Assembly: GCA_000432335.1 (NCBI GenBank)
Contig: HF995366.1
Span: 1 to 64,000 of the forward strand
Direction of reading: 5' to 3'
DNA from: Firmicutes bacterium CAG:646
Lineage (GTDB): Bacteria; Bacillota; Clostridia; Lachnospirales; Lachnospiraceae
DNA length: 64,000 nucleotides
Below are positions 1 through 8,801 of this stretch, in pieces. Position numbers and translations under genes: made by a program. A model generated the notes under the pieces. That model did no database searches. It was given only the letters and a program-made list of their open reading frames with translations, and was not told the origin of the DNA. Positions within the stretch are counted from its first letter, which is position 1. Each line of letters opens with the position of its first letter.

Positions 1-120
1 GGAGCTGGATTTATCGTAGCTTTGACCGGAGAGATCATGACCATGCCGGGACTGCCAAAAGTACCAGCCGCTGAGAAGATCGACGTAGATGAGACAGGCA
101 AGATTACAGGACTGTTCTAA
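1..120 (+). CDS. fhs: Formate-tetrahydrofolate ligase, C-terminal fragment
   Basis: Frame 1 is open from the window edge to a TAA at 118-120 and encodes the last 39 residues. The stretch MTMPGLPK followed by an ID-D pair and the terminal GLF is the characteristic C-terminus of formate-tetrahydrofolate ligase, which ATP-dependently makes 10-formyl-THF for purine synthesis and, in acetogens, for the methyl branch of the Wood-Ljungdahl pathway. Only the tail is visible, so integrity and operon context cannot be judged. A strong terminator follows 12 bases after the stop. Confidence 0.88.
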   Translation, partial: GAGFIVALTGEIMTMPGLPKVPAAEKIDVDETGKITGLF

Positions 121-130
121 GATATTGTAA

Positions 131-180
131 TAAAAAAATCCCTTTATCAAGCGTAACGTGCTGATAAAGGGATTTTTTTA
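131..180 (+). terminator. Rho-independent terminator of fhs
   Basis: The arm at about 134-149 (ATCCCTTTATCA core) is complementary to 162-175, and T7 follows. The A-run before the stem makes it potentially bidirectional, so it could also end minus-strand transcription from the decayed gene at 178-649. Confidence 0.9.
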
Positions 181-649
181 TTCTATTTTATATGTTTTTC
201 CTACGCTTTCTCCAATATTTGTCACATAATCTTCTAATAATTTTTGCACGCGTTGTTGAGCATTTGCAAGTAGTAAAGTATCATCACTCGCTTTTTTGCA
301 TTTCAGATTGAGCGTTTTTACATGCTTTCGTCTGATGCTCTGCCTCAATCTTAGCTGAATTCTTAGCCATAACAAAAGAATTTTCATTTAAAGTTTCCTC
401 ATTCACCCCTTCTGCAATTCCATTATATACGGCTTCAAAAATTTCAAAATTTCTGGGTTAATCAGAAGCAATCATAGCTATAATACCCAAAATTATTTTG
501 AAATCCAAACTTCTTACAAAATTCATTTCTCCAACCAAATCATCAAATTCACTTAAAGCGCTACTAAAATTCATTTTCGCTGTTCTGTCATATTCACATC
601 TTTTCTTGCACTTGCAGTTTTTCTTTTCATTCGATATAATCAAATCCAT
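178..649 (-). pseudogene. Decayed gene of unknown function (premature stop plus frameshift)
   Basis: Two minus-strand reading frames fit together as one former protein. The first (from about 649) ends at a TAA near 458 after IIAMIASD. The same frame then reads on as coherent protein (PRNFEIFEAVYNGIAEG and onward, with NSAKIEAEHQ) until about 300, where the sense shifts by one frame into ASDDTLLLANAQQRVQKLLE and ends with GKTYKIE at 178. One stop and one frameshift therefore interrupt about 155 codons. I do not recognise the family. The C-terminal part looks like one amphipathic helix followed by a beta strand. Its 5' end overlaps the promoter region of the plus-strand gene at 666. Confidence 0.55.
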
Positions 650-665
650 AAGGAGGTTATACAAT

Positions 666-2261
666 ATGAAAAAATTTTGGAACGAATGGATTCAGCCCAA
701 CAAAACCCAGATTTCTCTTGGGGTTCTGATTTTGTTGACTGTATTCCGAATTTTCTTATTCCTCAGCACGCCTTTGGCTGGTGCGGGCGATCCCGGCAGT
801 GACGACTGGAATCTTCTGAACCACGCCTGGCAGCTCATGCAGGGCAACTGGCTGGGAAGCTGGCAGGACAATACGCTTTCCTATGGCATCGCATTTCCAT
901 TTTTTGTTATGCTCTGCAACAAACTCTGCATCCCATTTATGATGGCTGTAGCTCTCTTATATATAGGAAGTATTTTATTTTTCCTGCATAGCTGGAAAGC
1001 GCTTTTACCTTCCAGTCTGGTTCGGAAAGTACTCTATGTATTCTTCCTGTATTCCCCGATTATGATGACTGTATACACCGCCCAGAGAGCTTGGGATTTC
1101 ACCCTCGTCCCCTCACTGATTTTCTTTCTTCTGGGACTGGGTTTTCAGATTTATCAGAAGCGAAAAGAACATCTGCTTTCCCAAATCATTTGGTTCAGCA
1201 TCATCGTCACCTTTTTCTGGTATCTGCGCAAAACAAGTTACTGGGTCCTTCCTTTGCTCTTAGGTTTCCTGATCTGGATGGGCTTCCAGTTAAAAAAAGA
1301 AAAATCCGGTAAAAAAATCGGACTTCTATTTCTTCCAGCAGTATTTATTTTGATTTCTGGTCTTGGAATTTCTCTGCTGAACTTCCATTACTATGACAAA
1401 TTCACCGTATATGAATCTGCTCCAAATGAAACCGCCAGCGCTCAGGCCACTCCTTCCGGCGTTTTAAAAGATACCTTATATACCGTATTTCATCTTTCAG
1501 CCAACCAGATGACCGATGTAGATACTCATCTTGGTTCTGGATCAGCGCAAGATCTGCGTTTCGTGGAAAGTATCACTGGCGGAAGAGTCCTCTATCCCAA
1601 TGAGACACCTCTCCACTTAAAAGGCTGGGCTTTCCCTACCAGCGACAACGCCAACCTGGAACTGGCGATCACAGACAGCAACGGACAGCCACTTGCTTAT
1701 GCGGAATTTGAAAACAGCGAGGACGTGTACCTCGCCAATATGGAATATGCCGCCTCCCGAGTAAGTCGCTTTACCCTCAATGCTCCGGCAACAGATTTGA
1801 GTCAGGTTTCCCTCTCTGTTTATCTGAACGGAGAACAAATCGACCGTCTTCCCGTAGAAAAAATCAGTACAGAAGAAAAGAAATACCATCTCTGTTTAGA
1901 GGAAGCCGAAATACAGACAGATCCCGCCCTGTACACTACACAAAAAACAGCAAAGGTATCAAAAATGTTCTTACTGATTTACAAAATCCTGGGGATACCT
2001 GCAATCATTCTGACGGTAATCGCATACATAGGAATTTCCCTTTCTCTGAAATCTGGAAACAAAATTTTTCAGCGTTGGATCTTCCTTACAGGAACCGGTA
2101 TCACTGCTCTGTTCTCCATCATCCTGAACTGTATCTTTTATCCTTCTCAGGCAGGATTGGACCCGGCAGCTTATTCCTCCGGCGCCTGGCTTCTTACCCA
2201 GATTCTGATGGCATTGTCCATCGTCTGGTTTGTCAAACCATTAAAGCTGCGCAAAAAATAA
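666..2261 (+). CDS. Large polytopic membrane protein, possibly GT-C-like
   Basis: A 531-residue protein. The start at 666 is set by AAGGAGG seven to eight bases upstream; a longer upstream reading frame lacks a ribosome site and runs through the promoter. There are about seven or eight hydrophobic segments between residues 16 and 240, a soluble extracytoplasmic domain at about 255-430, and three or four more membrane segments at the C-terminus. The first loop carries Asp residues (GDPGSDDWNL) followed by aromatic/Gly-rich sequence, the arrangement seen in membrane glycosyltransferases of the GT-C fold. That resemblance is topological only and no donor or acceptor is indicated. The gene is monocistronic, with a terminator directly after it. 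Confidence 0.75.
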   Translation: MKKFWNEWIQPNKTQISLGVLILLTVFRIFLFLSTPLAGAGDPGSDDWNLLNHAWQLMQGNWLGSWQDNTLSYGIAFPFFVMLCNKLCIPFMMAVALLYIGSILFFLHSWKALLPSSLVRKVLYVFFLYSPIMMTVYTAQRAWDFTLVPSLIFFLLGLGFQIYQKRKEHLLSQIIWFSIIVTFFWYLRKTSYWVLPLLLGFLIWMGFQLKKEKSGKKIGLLFLPAVFILISGLGISLLNFHYYDKFTVYESAPNETASAQATPSGVLKDTLYTVFHLSANQMTDVDTHLGSGSAQDLRFVESITGGRVLYPNETPLHLKGWAFPTSDNANLELAITDSNGQPLAYAEFENSEDVYLANMEYAASRVSRFTLNAPATDLSQVSLSVYLNGEQIDRLPVEKISTEEKKYHLCLEEAEIQTDPALYTTQKTAKVSKMFLLIYKILGIPAIILTVIAYIGISLSLKSGNKIFQRWIFLTGTGITALFSIILNCIFYPSQAGLDPAAYSSGAWLLTQILMALSIVWFVKPLKLRKK

Positions 2262-2274
2262 AAATACCATTCAA

Positions 2275-2326
2275 AAAGGAGCGTTCAGTAAACTACTTCT
2301 CGGTTTACTGGACGCTCCTCCTTTTT
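2275..2326. terminator. Bidirectional terminator between convergent genes
   Basis: An AGGAGCGTTCAGTAAAC arm pairs with GTTTACTGGACGCTCCT, with A5 before and T5 after. It serves the membrane protein on the plus strand and the peptide-transporter operon on the minus strand, touching the latter's stop codon. Confidence 0.92.
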
Positions 2327-3311
2327 ATGCTTTTTTCTGTTTTTCCGTCAACGGATGACAGCAGAGTACCATTCGTTCATCTCCCAGGTCTTTCGCTGCC
2401 GGACGTTCTTTCCGACATTCATCCGTTGCATATGGGCAACGGGGAGCAAATTTACAGTACTGTACAGCATATTCTTTGCCCTCCATATCCGGCATGGCAA
2501 TTTCTTTATCCCATTTATCTCCCACACGGGGAACGGAACTCATCAAAAGTTCTGTATACGGGTGTGCCGGGTTATCCATGATCTGTTTTGCCGGTCCATA
2601 TTCGATCAGACAGCCGCGATACAGCGTTGCGATATAATCCGATACATAGTATGCGGTAGAAAGATCATGTGTAATGTAAATAAAAGAAATTTTATACTTA
2701 TCTCTTAATTCTTTAAACAGGTTTACGATGTTCATTTTCATGGATGCATCGATTGCCGCAACAGGTTCATCTGCAATGATCAGTTTCGGGCGGGTGATCA
2801 GTGCGCGGGCAATGGAAACCCTCTGCAATTCACCACCAGAAAACTGCGTGGAATATTTTCCTTTTACAACCTGCAGAGACATACCCACACTCTTCAATGC
2901 TTCATCCACAACCTTATCTGCTTCCGCCTTATTCTTTGCAATGCCAAGACGAAGAGCTGTATTATACAGATAAGTGTCTACGGTCTTTCTTGCAGAGAAA
3001 GATTCATAGGGATTCTGGAAAATAGGCTGTACATCCAACTTAAACTGCTTTGGATCATAGCTCTTTTTATCAGCGTAAGATTTGCCATCCAGAACAATTT
3101 CACCCATATCCGCATTGTGAAGCCGAAGAATCATTTTACACAGGGTAGACTTACCGCAGCCTGACTCGCCTACAATAGACAAGATCACAGGTTTGTCGCT
3201 GTCGATGGATAAAGATACATCATCTACGGCCACCAGTTTTTTACCGCGCAGCATACCGCCTACACGGAATATTTTACTGACGCCCTTTACTTCCAACAAT
3301 TTTTCACCCAT
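2325..3311 (-). CDS. Peptide ABC transporter ATP-binding protein, OppF/DppF type
   Basis: A 328-residue nucleotide-binding subunit of a peptide importer. Walker A GESGCGKST lies at 48-56, a Q-loop near 99, the signature FSGGE at 157-161, Walker B LIIADEP at 177-183, and an H-switch YITHD near 213. The C-terminal oligopeptide-transporter extension has the Cys cluster (CKFAPRCPYATDEC). The start is supported by GAGGAGG nine bases upstream. It is the last gene of a five-gene operon and lies four bases after its partner ATPase, so the two probably form a heterodimer energising the two permeases. The substrate (di- or oligopeptide) cannot be read from sequence. Confidence 0.93.
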   Translation of the reverse strand: MGEKLLEVKGVSKIFRVGGMLRGKKLVAVDDVSLSIDSDKPVILSIVGESGCGKSTLCKMILRLHNADMGEIVLDGKSYADKKSYDPKQFKLDVQPIFQNPYESFSARKTVDTYLYNTALRLGIAKNKAEADKVVDEALKSVGMSLQVVKGKYSTQFSGGELQRVSIARALITRPKLIIADEPVAAIDASMKMNIVNLFKELRDKYKISFIYITHDLSTAYYVSDYIATLYRGCLIEYGPAKQIMDNPAHPYTELLMSSVPRVGDKWDKEIAMPDMEGKEYAVQYCKFAPRCPYATDECRKERPAAKDLGDERMVLCCHPLTEKQKKA

Positions 3312-3315
3312 TCGT

Positions 3316-4284
3316 CTACACCTCCTCTTTTAATAAGTGGCAGGCAGCAAAGCGACCAGGTCTGATCTCACGGAATTTCGGCACTTCACTGCGGCATCTG
3401 TCTGTCGCATGCGGACAACGGGGAGCGAAACGACATCCTGGCGGCGGGTTTTTCAATGCAGGCGGACGACCTGCAATACCCACACGCTGAACATCCTCAC
3501 CCACACGGGGAAGCGCATCTACAAGCATCTTTGTATAAGGATGAAGCGGATCATTAAAAATATCTTCTGTCTTACCAAGTTCTGCCACACTTCCTGAATA
3601 CATAATTGCCATACGATCTGTAATCTGGTAGTGCACGCCCATATCATGACTTACGATAATCATTGTATTCTTCAACTGTTTCTGCAGACGCATCAACATC
3701 ATCAGAATACCTTTCTGCACTACTACGTCCAACGCTGTTGTTGGCTCATCTGCCAGTACAACGCTCGGGGACATAAAGGTTGCTAATGCGATAATCGCAC
3801 GTTGTCTCATACCTCCGGAAAGCTGGAAAGGATAAGATTCCAGTACATCCGGGGAAAGATTCAGCTCCTTCAGATATTCAGCAACTCTCTTTAATATTTC
3901 CTCTGGTTTTTCCTTTTTTCTTTCTTCTTTTGGAATAGAATCAATAAACTGTGTTTTCAAACGCACGATGGGATTCAAAACACTCTGCGCTGCCTGCGGT
4001 ACATAAGCAATATTCTTCCACCATGTCTTACGGATCTGTCCAGATTCATAAGAAAACTTCTTTCCGTCTTTTTCTCCCTCCAGAACAACACGTCCCTGAT
4101 CAATGACCAGCGGATACTCAACAATATCATAAAGAGTGTTCAGCAGAGTTGTTTTACCACATCCGGATTCACCCGCAATGCCGAAGATCTCATTATCATG
4201 AATCTCAAAGTTAATATCCTTGAGTACATGTACATCTCCGTCTATCGTCTTATAAGACGTTGATAAATTCTCGATTTTCAGCAT
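3316..4284 (-). CDS. Peptide ABC transporter ATP-binding protein, OppD/DppD type
   Basis: A 322-residue partner ATPase. Walker A GESGCGKTT is near residue 35, followed by signature LSGGMRQR and Walker B VVLADEPTTALD, and the C-terminal peptide-transporter extension contains CRFAPRCPHATDRC. I take the ATG at 4284 (MLKIEN) because an AGG-rich site sits eight bases upstream. A GTG at 4293 overlaps the stop of the preceding permease as GTGA and is the alternative start. Either way translation is coupled to the upstream permease. It functions with the ATPase at 2325-3311. Confidence 0.92.
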   Translation of the reverse strand: MLKIENLSTSYKTIDGDVHVLKDINFEIHDNEIFGIAGESGCGKTTLLNTLYDIVEYPLVIDQGRVVLEGEKDGKKFSYESGQIRKTWWKNIAYVPQAAQSVLNPIVRLKTQFIDSIPKEERKKEKPEEILKRVAEYLKELNLSPDVLESYPFQLSGGMRQRAIIALATFMSPSVVLADEPTTALDVVVQKGILMMLMRLQKQLKNTMIIVSHDMGVHYQITDRMAIMYSGSVAELGKTEDIFNDPLHPYTKMLVDALPRVGEDVQRVGIAGRPPALKNPPPGCRFAPRCPHATDRCRSEVPKFREIRPGRFAACHLLKEEV

Positions 4285-4289
4285 TTCTA

Positions 4290-5126
4290 TCACCTGCCTC
4301 TCTTCTTAGCCTGATAATCATTGTAACCCGTGATCAACATGAACAGACCTACAAACAAAATAACAGTTGCAACGATCGGAGCCCCGATCCACAGCCATCT
4401 TCCAGCAAGAACCGCATTATAATTTCTCGCCCACTGAATCATATTTCCCAGAGAAACTAAGTTTCCAGGAGACAGACCCAGCACTGCCAAACTGGACTCG
4501 GAACCAATGGCAGAAAGGGTAGCATTCATAAAGTTGGAAAGTGACCAGGAAAGCGCGAACGGAAGAATCTCCGTCACAACAATCTGCAAAGTACTTTCAC
4601 CAGAAAAACGCGCGGTATGGATAAAATCACGTTCTTTGATCGTCAGCGCCATAGAACGGATCTGACGGCTGGGCCATGCCCATGCAAAAAGCGCAAGCAC
4701 GAGAGCCATAACGACTACCGTAGATTTTCCTTTCATCAGGGACGTCATCAAAATCAGAATCGGCAGAGAAGGAATTACTACGAATGTATCCGTAATAATC
4801 ATAAGTATCCGGTCAAACACCCCGCCAACAAAACCTGCCAGAAGTCCCACCAAAACACCCACAACCGTACCGATAGTGGCAACAATCAAACCGATCAGCA
4901 ACGAATTATGAATCGCCTCGATCAACAGCCACACCACATCCTGCCCCATACTGGTCGTACCCAGCCAGTGTTCTCCAGAAGCACCCAGATTATTGGGATA
5001 TGTATTGAATGTGAACGGATCTTGATGCGGGAAAAAATATACAACAAATCCAACGATCATAAAAAAGCAGGTAATAATGAGCCCCGCCTTCAGACGGAAG
5101 TTGGCTGTCTTCCAAAATTTCTTCAT
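4290..5126 (-). CDS. Peptide ABC transporter permease, DppC/OppC type
   Basis: A 278-residue inner-membrane permease. It has an N-terminal membrane segment (about 12-32), a periplasmic-side loop with HWLGTTSMGQDV, which is typical of DppC, and then a five-helix BPD_transp_1 domain. The coupling-helix region falls near the EAA-like loop around RFSGESTLQIVVTEILPFAL. GAGGGAGGG lies six bases before the ATG. It follows the DppB-type permease by 18 bases and overlaps the next ATPase gene, as expected of a single transcript. Confidence 0.92.
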   Translation of the reverse strand: MKKFWKTANFRLKAGLIITCFFMIVGFVVYFFPHQDPFTFNTYPNNLGASGEHWLGTTSMGQDVVWLLIEAIHNSLLIGLIVATIGTVVGVLVGLLAGFVGGVFDRILMIITDTFVVIPSLPILILMTSLMKGKSTVVVMALVLALFAWAWPSRQIRSMALTIKERDFIHTARFSGESTLQIVVTEILPFALSWSLSNFMNATLSAIGSESSLAVLGLSPGNLVSLGNMIQWARNYNAVLAGRWLWIGAPIVATVILFVGLFMLITGYNDYQAKKRGR

Positions 5127-5144
5127 ATCTATCCCTCCCTCTTA

Positions 5145-6143
5145 TCAGCCGTACCGAATCCGCGGATCGATGAACGGGTAAATCAGGTCTACGATCAATG
5201 TAGCTGTGGAAATCGCCACAATAGAGATGGTAATACATCCCATGATCATATTATAATCCGACTGCAAGATCGCATTCTGAATCAATGTACCAACACCGGG
5301 ATATCCGAAAATAATCTCAGTCATAATGGAACCGCAGAATACTCCGCCAAGGCTCATTGCCAAAGCTGTGATCTGGGTCAGAATAGAGTTACGAAGCACG
5401 TAATTCTTACCGATGGTAAATTCAGAAAGACCACGGAAGCGGGCATAGCGCACATAATCTTCTTCCGCTGTCGTTCCAGCCAAAGACTTCATGGAAATGA
5501 TCCACCAACCGGTACCCAGCAGTAACAGAGACACGCCCGGGAGTATGGATGCTTTCAAAAGCGAAGCCATCCACGGTCCAAAACCACCCTTTGTATCAAT
5601 CACCGCCTGAAGCGGGAACCATTTTAACACGAAGGCAAATACAATCTGCAAAACCAACGCCACAAGGAAATACGGTATAGGATAAATAAATATCGCTATC
5701 CCCTCCAAGATTTTCGACGACCTCTTGTTTTTGCGGAAACCCGCCAGCAAACCGATAAAGTTACCAACCAACCACGCAATAAAGGTGGACGTGAGCGACA
5801 GCATCAACGTATAGGGCAGATACCTCGCAATAATATCGCCTACCGGTTCTGGATAACTCATTAGAGACGGACCAAAGTCAAAATGAAGCAGTCCATTCCA
5901 GAGGAAAGAACCGTATTGTTCCAGCAGCGATCCTTCCAGACCGAACTGCACACGCAGCTGACTACGCAGCGCTTCCATTTCAGCCGGGTCCATGTTGCCG
6001 GAACGCGACTGCATCTGGGAAATCATGCTTTCCACGGGATCTGAAGGGAACATACGTGGAATGAAGAAGATAAATGTAACACCGATCCAGATCGTCAACG
6101 CCCAGGCGAGCACTCGCTGCAGAAAGAATTTTCTAAATTTCAT
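5145..6143 (-). CDS. Peptide ABC transporter permease, DppB/OppB type
   Basis: A 332-residue permease. The N-terminal segment contains RVLAWALTIWIGVTFIFF followed by RMFPSDPVE, the usual DppB opening. Five further helices follow, with the EAA loop near YARFRGLSEFTIGKNYVLRN. The ATG at 6143 is chosen over an upstream GTG at 6152 because AAAGGAG lies eight bases before it. The gene pairs with the DppC-type permease. Expression may be lowered relative to the binding protein by the hairpin at 6170-6215. Confidence 0.92.
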   Translation of the reverse strand: MKFRKFFLQRVLAWALTIWIGVTFIFFIPRMFPSDPVESMISQMQSRSGNMDPAEMEALRSQLRVQFGLEGSLLEQYGSFLWNGLLHFDFGPSLMSYPEPVGDIIARYLPYTLMLSLTSTFIAWLVGNFIGLLAGFRKNKRSSKILEGIAIFIYPIPYFLVALVLQIVFAFVLKWFPLQAVIDTKGGFGPWMASLLKASILPGVSLLLLGTGWWIISMKSLAGTTAEEDYVRYARFRGLSEFTIGKNYVLRNSILTQITALAMSLGGVFCGSIMTEIIFGYPGVGTLIQNAILQSDYNMIMGCITISIVAISTATLIVDLIYPFIDPRIRYG

Positions 6144-6169
6144 ACACAGCACTCCTTTACTTTTCTAAA

Positions 6170-6215
6170 AGTAAAGGGACGAAGCGTAAGTATCGCTTAC
6201 GGCTCCGTCCCCTAT
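6170..6215 (-). terminator. Intra-operon hairpin between binding protein and permease
   Basis: On the minus strand GGGACGGAGCCGTAAGCG pairs with CTTACGCTTCGTCCC and is followed by TTTACTTTT. The position, downstream of the binding-protein gene and just before the permease ribosome site, fits a partial terminator or 3'-stabilising stem that gives excess binding protein. Confidence 0.7.
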
Positions 6216-6293
6216 GATGTTTCAACAGGAAATCACTTTATAGTTTCTGTTGCATAAATCATGTTTCTAATGTTTCAAAGCCTCTGTTGTCAT

Positions 6294-8279
6294 TTATGCC
6301 TGTGTAGGTGTAATGTTCGGAAGCATATATTTGAAACAGCTCCACCACCACCATGGACCATTATATGGATTTTCTGCATTCGGATAACCTTCCCAGTAAG
6401 TAGAGTTTGTAGGAACAAACTTTGTACCACTCTGCAAATTGATGAAAGGCATATCCTTTACACATTCTTTCAGGAATTCTACATGCAGTTCATAAGATTT
6501 CTCACTTTCCGGATCAGTATTTGCCAACTCTTGGATAATCTCGGAAGCATGTTCGTTGTCCCAACGAAGTCCCTGTCCAGAACCGGTCTCACCGAGAGGT
6601 TTGATCAGCTGATTGTCAAAACCACTGATTGCAGAATAGAAGTCTTTCATAATACCGCCGGATGGCCAGTAACCTGCAATATCATAATTACCCTTAGCGC
6701 CGTCTACATCCCATGTTGCAGAAGATTTGGATGCGATACTGCACTGGAATCCAAATTCCTGAAGCTGATTGTAAGCTGCCTGCACTCCACGGGCTGCCTG
6801 GAATTCAGCATCTGCCAGATAGCTCATCTCAAAGGTGAAAGGTTTTCCTTCAAAGTTCCAAACGCCGTCAACTTTTTCAAGACCAGCTTTCTCCAGAAGT
6901 TTTGTAGCCGCTTCTTCGTCATGTTTCCACCAGCCAGCGCCAAACATCGTTACCAGTTCTTCATCTGTACCTTCGATGTTCAGCTTCTCAGCCATACGTT
7001 TTGCATATCCTGTGTCGTATGGTTTGAAGGTTGTTCCATCGCCCAGATCAAGTTCAAAGTTTTCCAGCCATTCCTGCATAGGAATTGTATAAGTTTCCTG
7101 CAAGTACTGGGTATTGTTCATTACCGGGATCGGAGCTACACGACCAGCGCCATTGAACGTATTCATAACGATTTCATCAATATCCAGCGCCAGACAAATA
7201 CCCCAACGGAAGTCAGGATTATCATACGGTGCGCCTTTACCATGTGAGAATACGAGACTCTTAGAACCTGGATCATCCGGGTTCGCATATGGGAATTCAT
7301 CATACCAGCACTTAATCTTGTCATTGGAAGCATTCATGGTTTCAAACTCTTCCAGAGTTACTTCACAAAGCAGATCAACCTCATTATTGATCATCGCCAT
7401 CTGTTTTGTGGTGGAGTCTGCAAACGTACGGAACCATACATACTTCGGAGGAGTAGCGCCTTCCGCATATTCATACTGTTCCGGACCAGCTACGCCGAGA
7501 GTACTGCTCTGCCAATCTTCACGCAGTTCATAAAGAACCCACATACCAAGATCATCATAATCTTTTACAGTATAAGGACCTGCAACAACAGGAGCCTCAT
7601 CCTTAAAAGTAGTTACATCAGACTGTTTGGAATAAATATGTTCCGGAACGATACGATAATCTGTTCCCCAAACAGTAACGCCATAACGCTGTACAAAACG
7701 CGGGAAAGACTCTTTCATTGTGAATTTCACTGTATAATCATCCACTTTTTCTACTTTGTCAATGTACAGATTTGTTGCTGCACTGGCGCCAATCGTTTCA
7801 TTTTCCATAATCATATTAAAGGTAAATACAACGTCATCTGCTGTAAGATCTTCGCCGTCAGACCATTTGATTCCCTGACGAATCTTTACCGTCCACTCTG
7901 TAAAGTCTTCATTGGATTCCGGCATTCCATCGGCAATTTCTCCATACTGTTCACCTTTTACTGTATCCATCTCCCACAGATGTGCGCTCATCATCTGATG
8001 AATACCAAATCCCATTGCAGTACCCTGCATATAAGAGTTAAACTGTCCTGGGGTATCTGTTTTGTTCTGACACTCAACGACCAGTGTTTCTGAACGGGGT
8101 GTTCCAACCTCTGTTGTGATACCTTCCGAAGCAGCTCCTCCTCCACCTTCAGACTTTTCTGATGTGGTTCCCGACGATGCGGTGTCTTTGGATGCGGAAT
8201 TACCTCCGCCGCCACAGCCGACAAGGGAACCTGCAACTAACGTTGCTGCCATTACCATTGCCACTAATTTCTTTCGCAT
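6294..8279 (-). CDS. Peptide/oligosaccharide-binding lipoprotein, SBP family 5
   Basis: A 661-residue extracellular solute-binding protein. The signal peptide ends in the lipobox LVGC (Cys about 22), followed by a Gly/Ser-rich linker, so the mature protein should be lipid-anchored outside. The family 5 fold is shown by EWTVKIRQGIKWSDGEDLTADDVVF near residue 130 and by later motifs such as NPDFRWGICLALDIDEI. At 661 residues it is longer than most DppA proteins, and Trp/Asp-rich segments are frequent. The start is fixed by AAGGAGG seven bases upstream. It is the first gene of the five-gene importer operon. Peptide is the default substrate, but some family 5 proteins bind sugars. Confidence 0.92.
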   Translation of the reverse strand: MRKKLVAMVMAATLVAGSLVGCGGGGNSASKDTASSGTTSEKSEGGGGAASEGITTEVGTPRSETLVVECQNKTDTPGQFNSYMQGTAMGFGIHQMMSAHLWEMDTVKGEQYGEIADGMPESNEDFTEWTVKIRQGIKWSDGEDLTADDVVFTFNMIMENETIGASAATNLYIDKVEKVDDYTVKFTMKESFPRFVQRYGVTVWGTDYRIVPEHIYSKQSDVTTFKDEAPVVAGPYTVKDYDDLGMWVLYELREDWQSSTLGVAGPEQYEYAEGATPPKYVWFRTFADSTTKQMAMINNEVDLLCEVTLEEFETMNASNDKIKCWYDEFPYANPDDPGSKSLVFSHGKGAPYDNPDFRWGICLALDIDEIVMNTFNGAGRVAPIPVMNNTQYLQETYTIPMQEWLENFELDLGDGTTFKPYDTGYAKRMAEKLNIEGTDEELVTMFGAGWWKHDEEAATKLLEKAGLEKVDGVWNFEGKPFTFEMSYLADAEFQAARGVQAAYNQLQEFGFQCSIASKSSATWDVDGAKGNYDIAGYWPSGGIMKDFYSAISGFDNQLIKPLGETGSGQGLRWDNEHASEIIQELANTDPESEKSYELHVEFLKECVKDMPFINLQSGTKFVPTNSTYWEGYPNAENPYNGPWWWWSCFKYMLPNITPTQA

Positions 8280-8755
8280 TACTTTCCCTCCTTTGAGATT
8301 AAAAAATAGAAGTAAGTCTCCAGAGAGCTCTTATCCCGAAACTCCCGGCTTCTATATATAAATCTTTCTCCTGTCATGTTTTTTATCACGGAATCCCCGC
8401 TGGCGCCTCTTCCATGAACCAGAAAAAGATCCATATTCTCCTGATGTCCCATTTTCTGAGACTTTTAACATTCTGCCCATTTTTCTTACTGATTTCTTTC
8501 AGGTTTTTTAGATCCTTATTCATCAATATGTATAAAATATATAATTTTCTTATCTGTTTTTTCGTTTCTTATATAACTTTAGCCTGTATTTCCCCTTCTC
8601 TATTTTGTGCAATCTGCTTTCTCATGTTTGTATTTTAACTCATGCGCTCCGGAAAATCAATAGTAAAAATGAAAATTTGCTATAAAAGTTTTATATTTTT
8701 CATATTTTTTCGTAATTATGTATACCTTTTCATCATTTTTCTTCTTTTAACGTCA
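8280..8755 (-). promoter_or_regulatory. AT-rich leader of the peptide importer operon
   Basis: About 475 bases without a gene. A minus-strand TTGATT at 8655-8660 and TAAAAT at 8632-8637 with a 17-base spacer form a plausible promoter, which would give a leader of about 350 bases. A second AT-rich TATATA lies near 8355. I recognise no riboswitch. Short reading frames on either strand have no ribosome site and look random. Confidence 0.35.
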
Positions 8756-8790
8756 AAATCGCTCAAAACATCACGTTTTGAGCGATCCAA
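8755..8790 (-). terminator. Terminator of the Na+:amino acid symporter
   Basis: On the minus strand TCGCTCAAAAC pairs with GTTTTGAGCGA, followed by TTTTGACGTT. It lies about 12 bases past the symporter stop. Confidence 0.85.
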
Positions 8791-8801
8791 TATATCTATT
8801 T

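Noticed and set aside
498..665. A longer start for the membrane protein at 666
   Set aside because: The extension has no ribosome site, runs through the likely promoter and overlaps the decayed minus-strand gene. AAGGAGG fits the start at 666.
4617..5525. A 302-codon plus-strand frame
   Set aside because: Antisense to the two peptide permeases; Gln/Asn/His-rich shadow composition.
6261..7247. A 328-codon plus-strand frame
   Set aside because: It is antisense to the family 5 binding protein, with no ribosome site and no recognisable domain.
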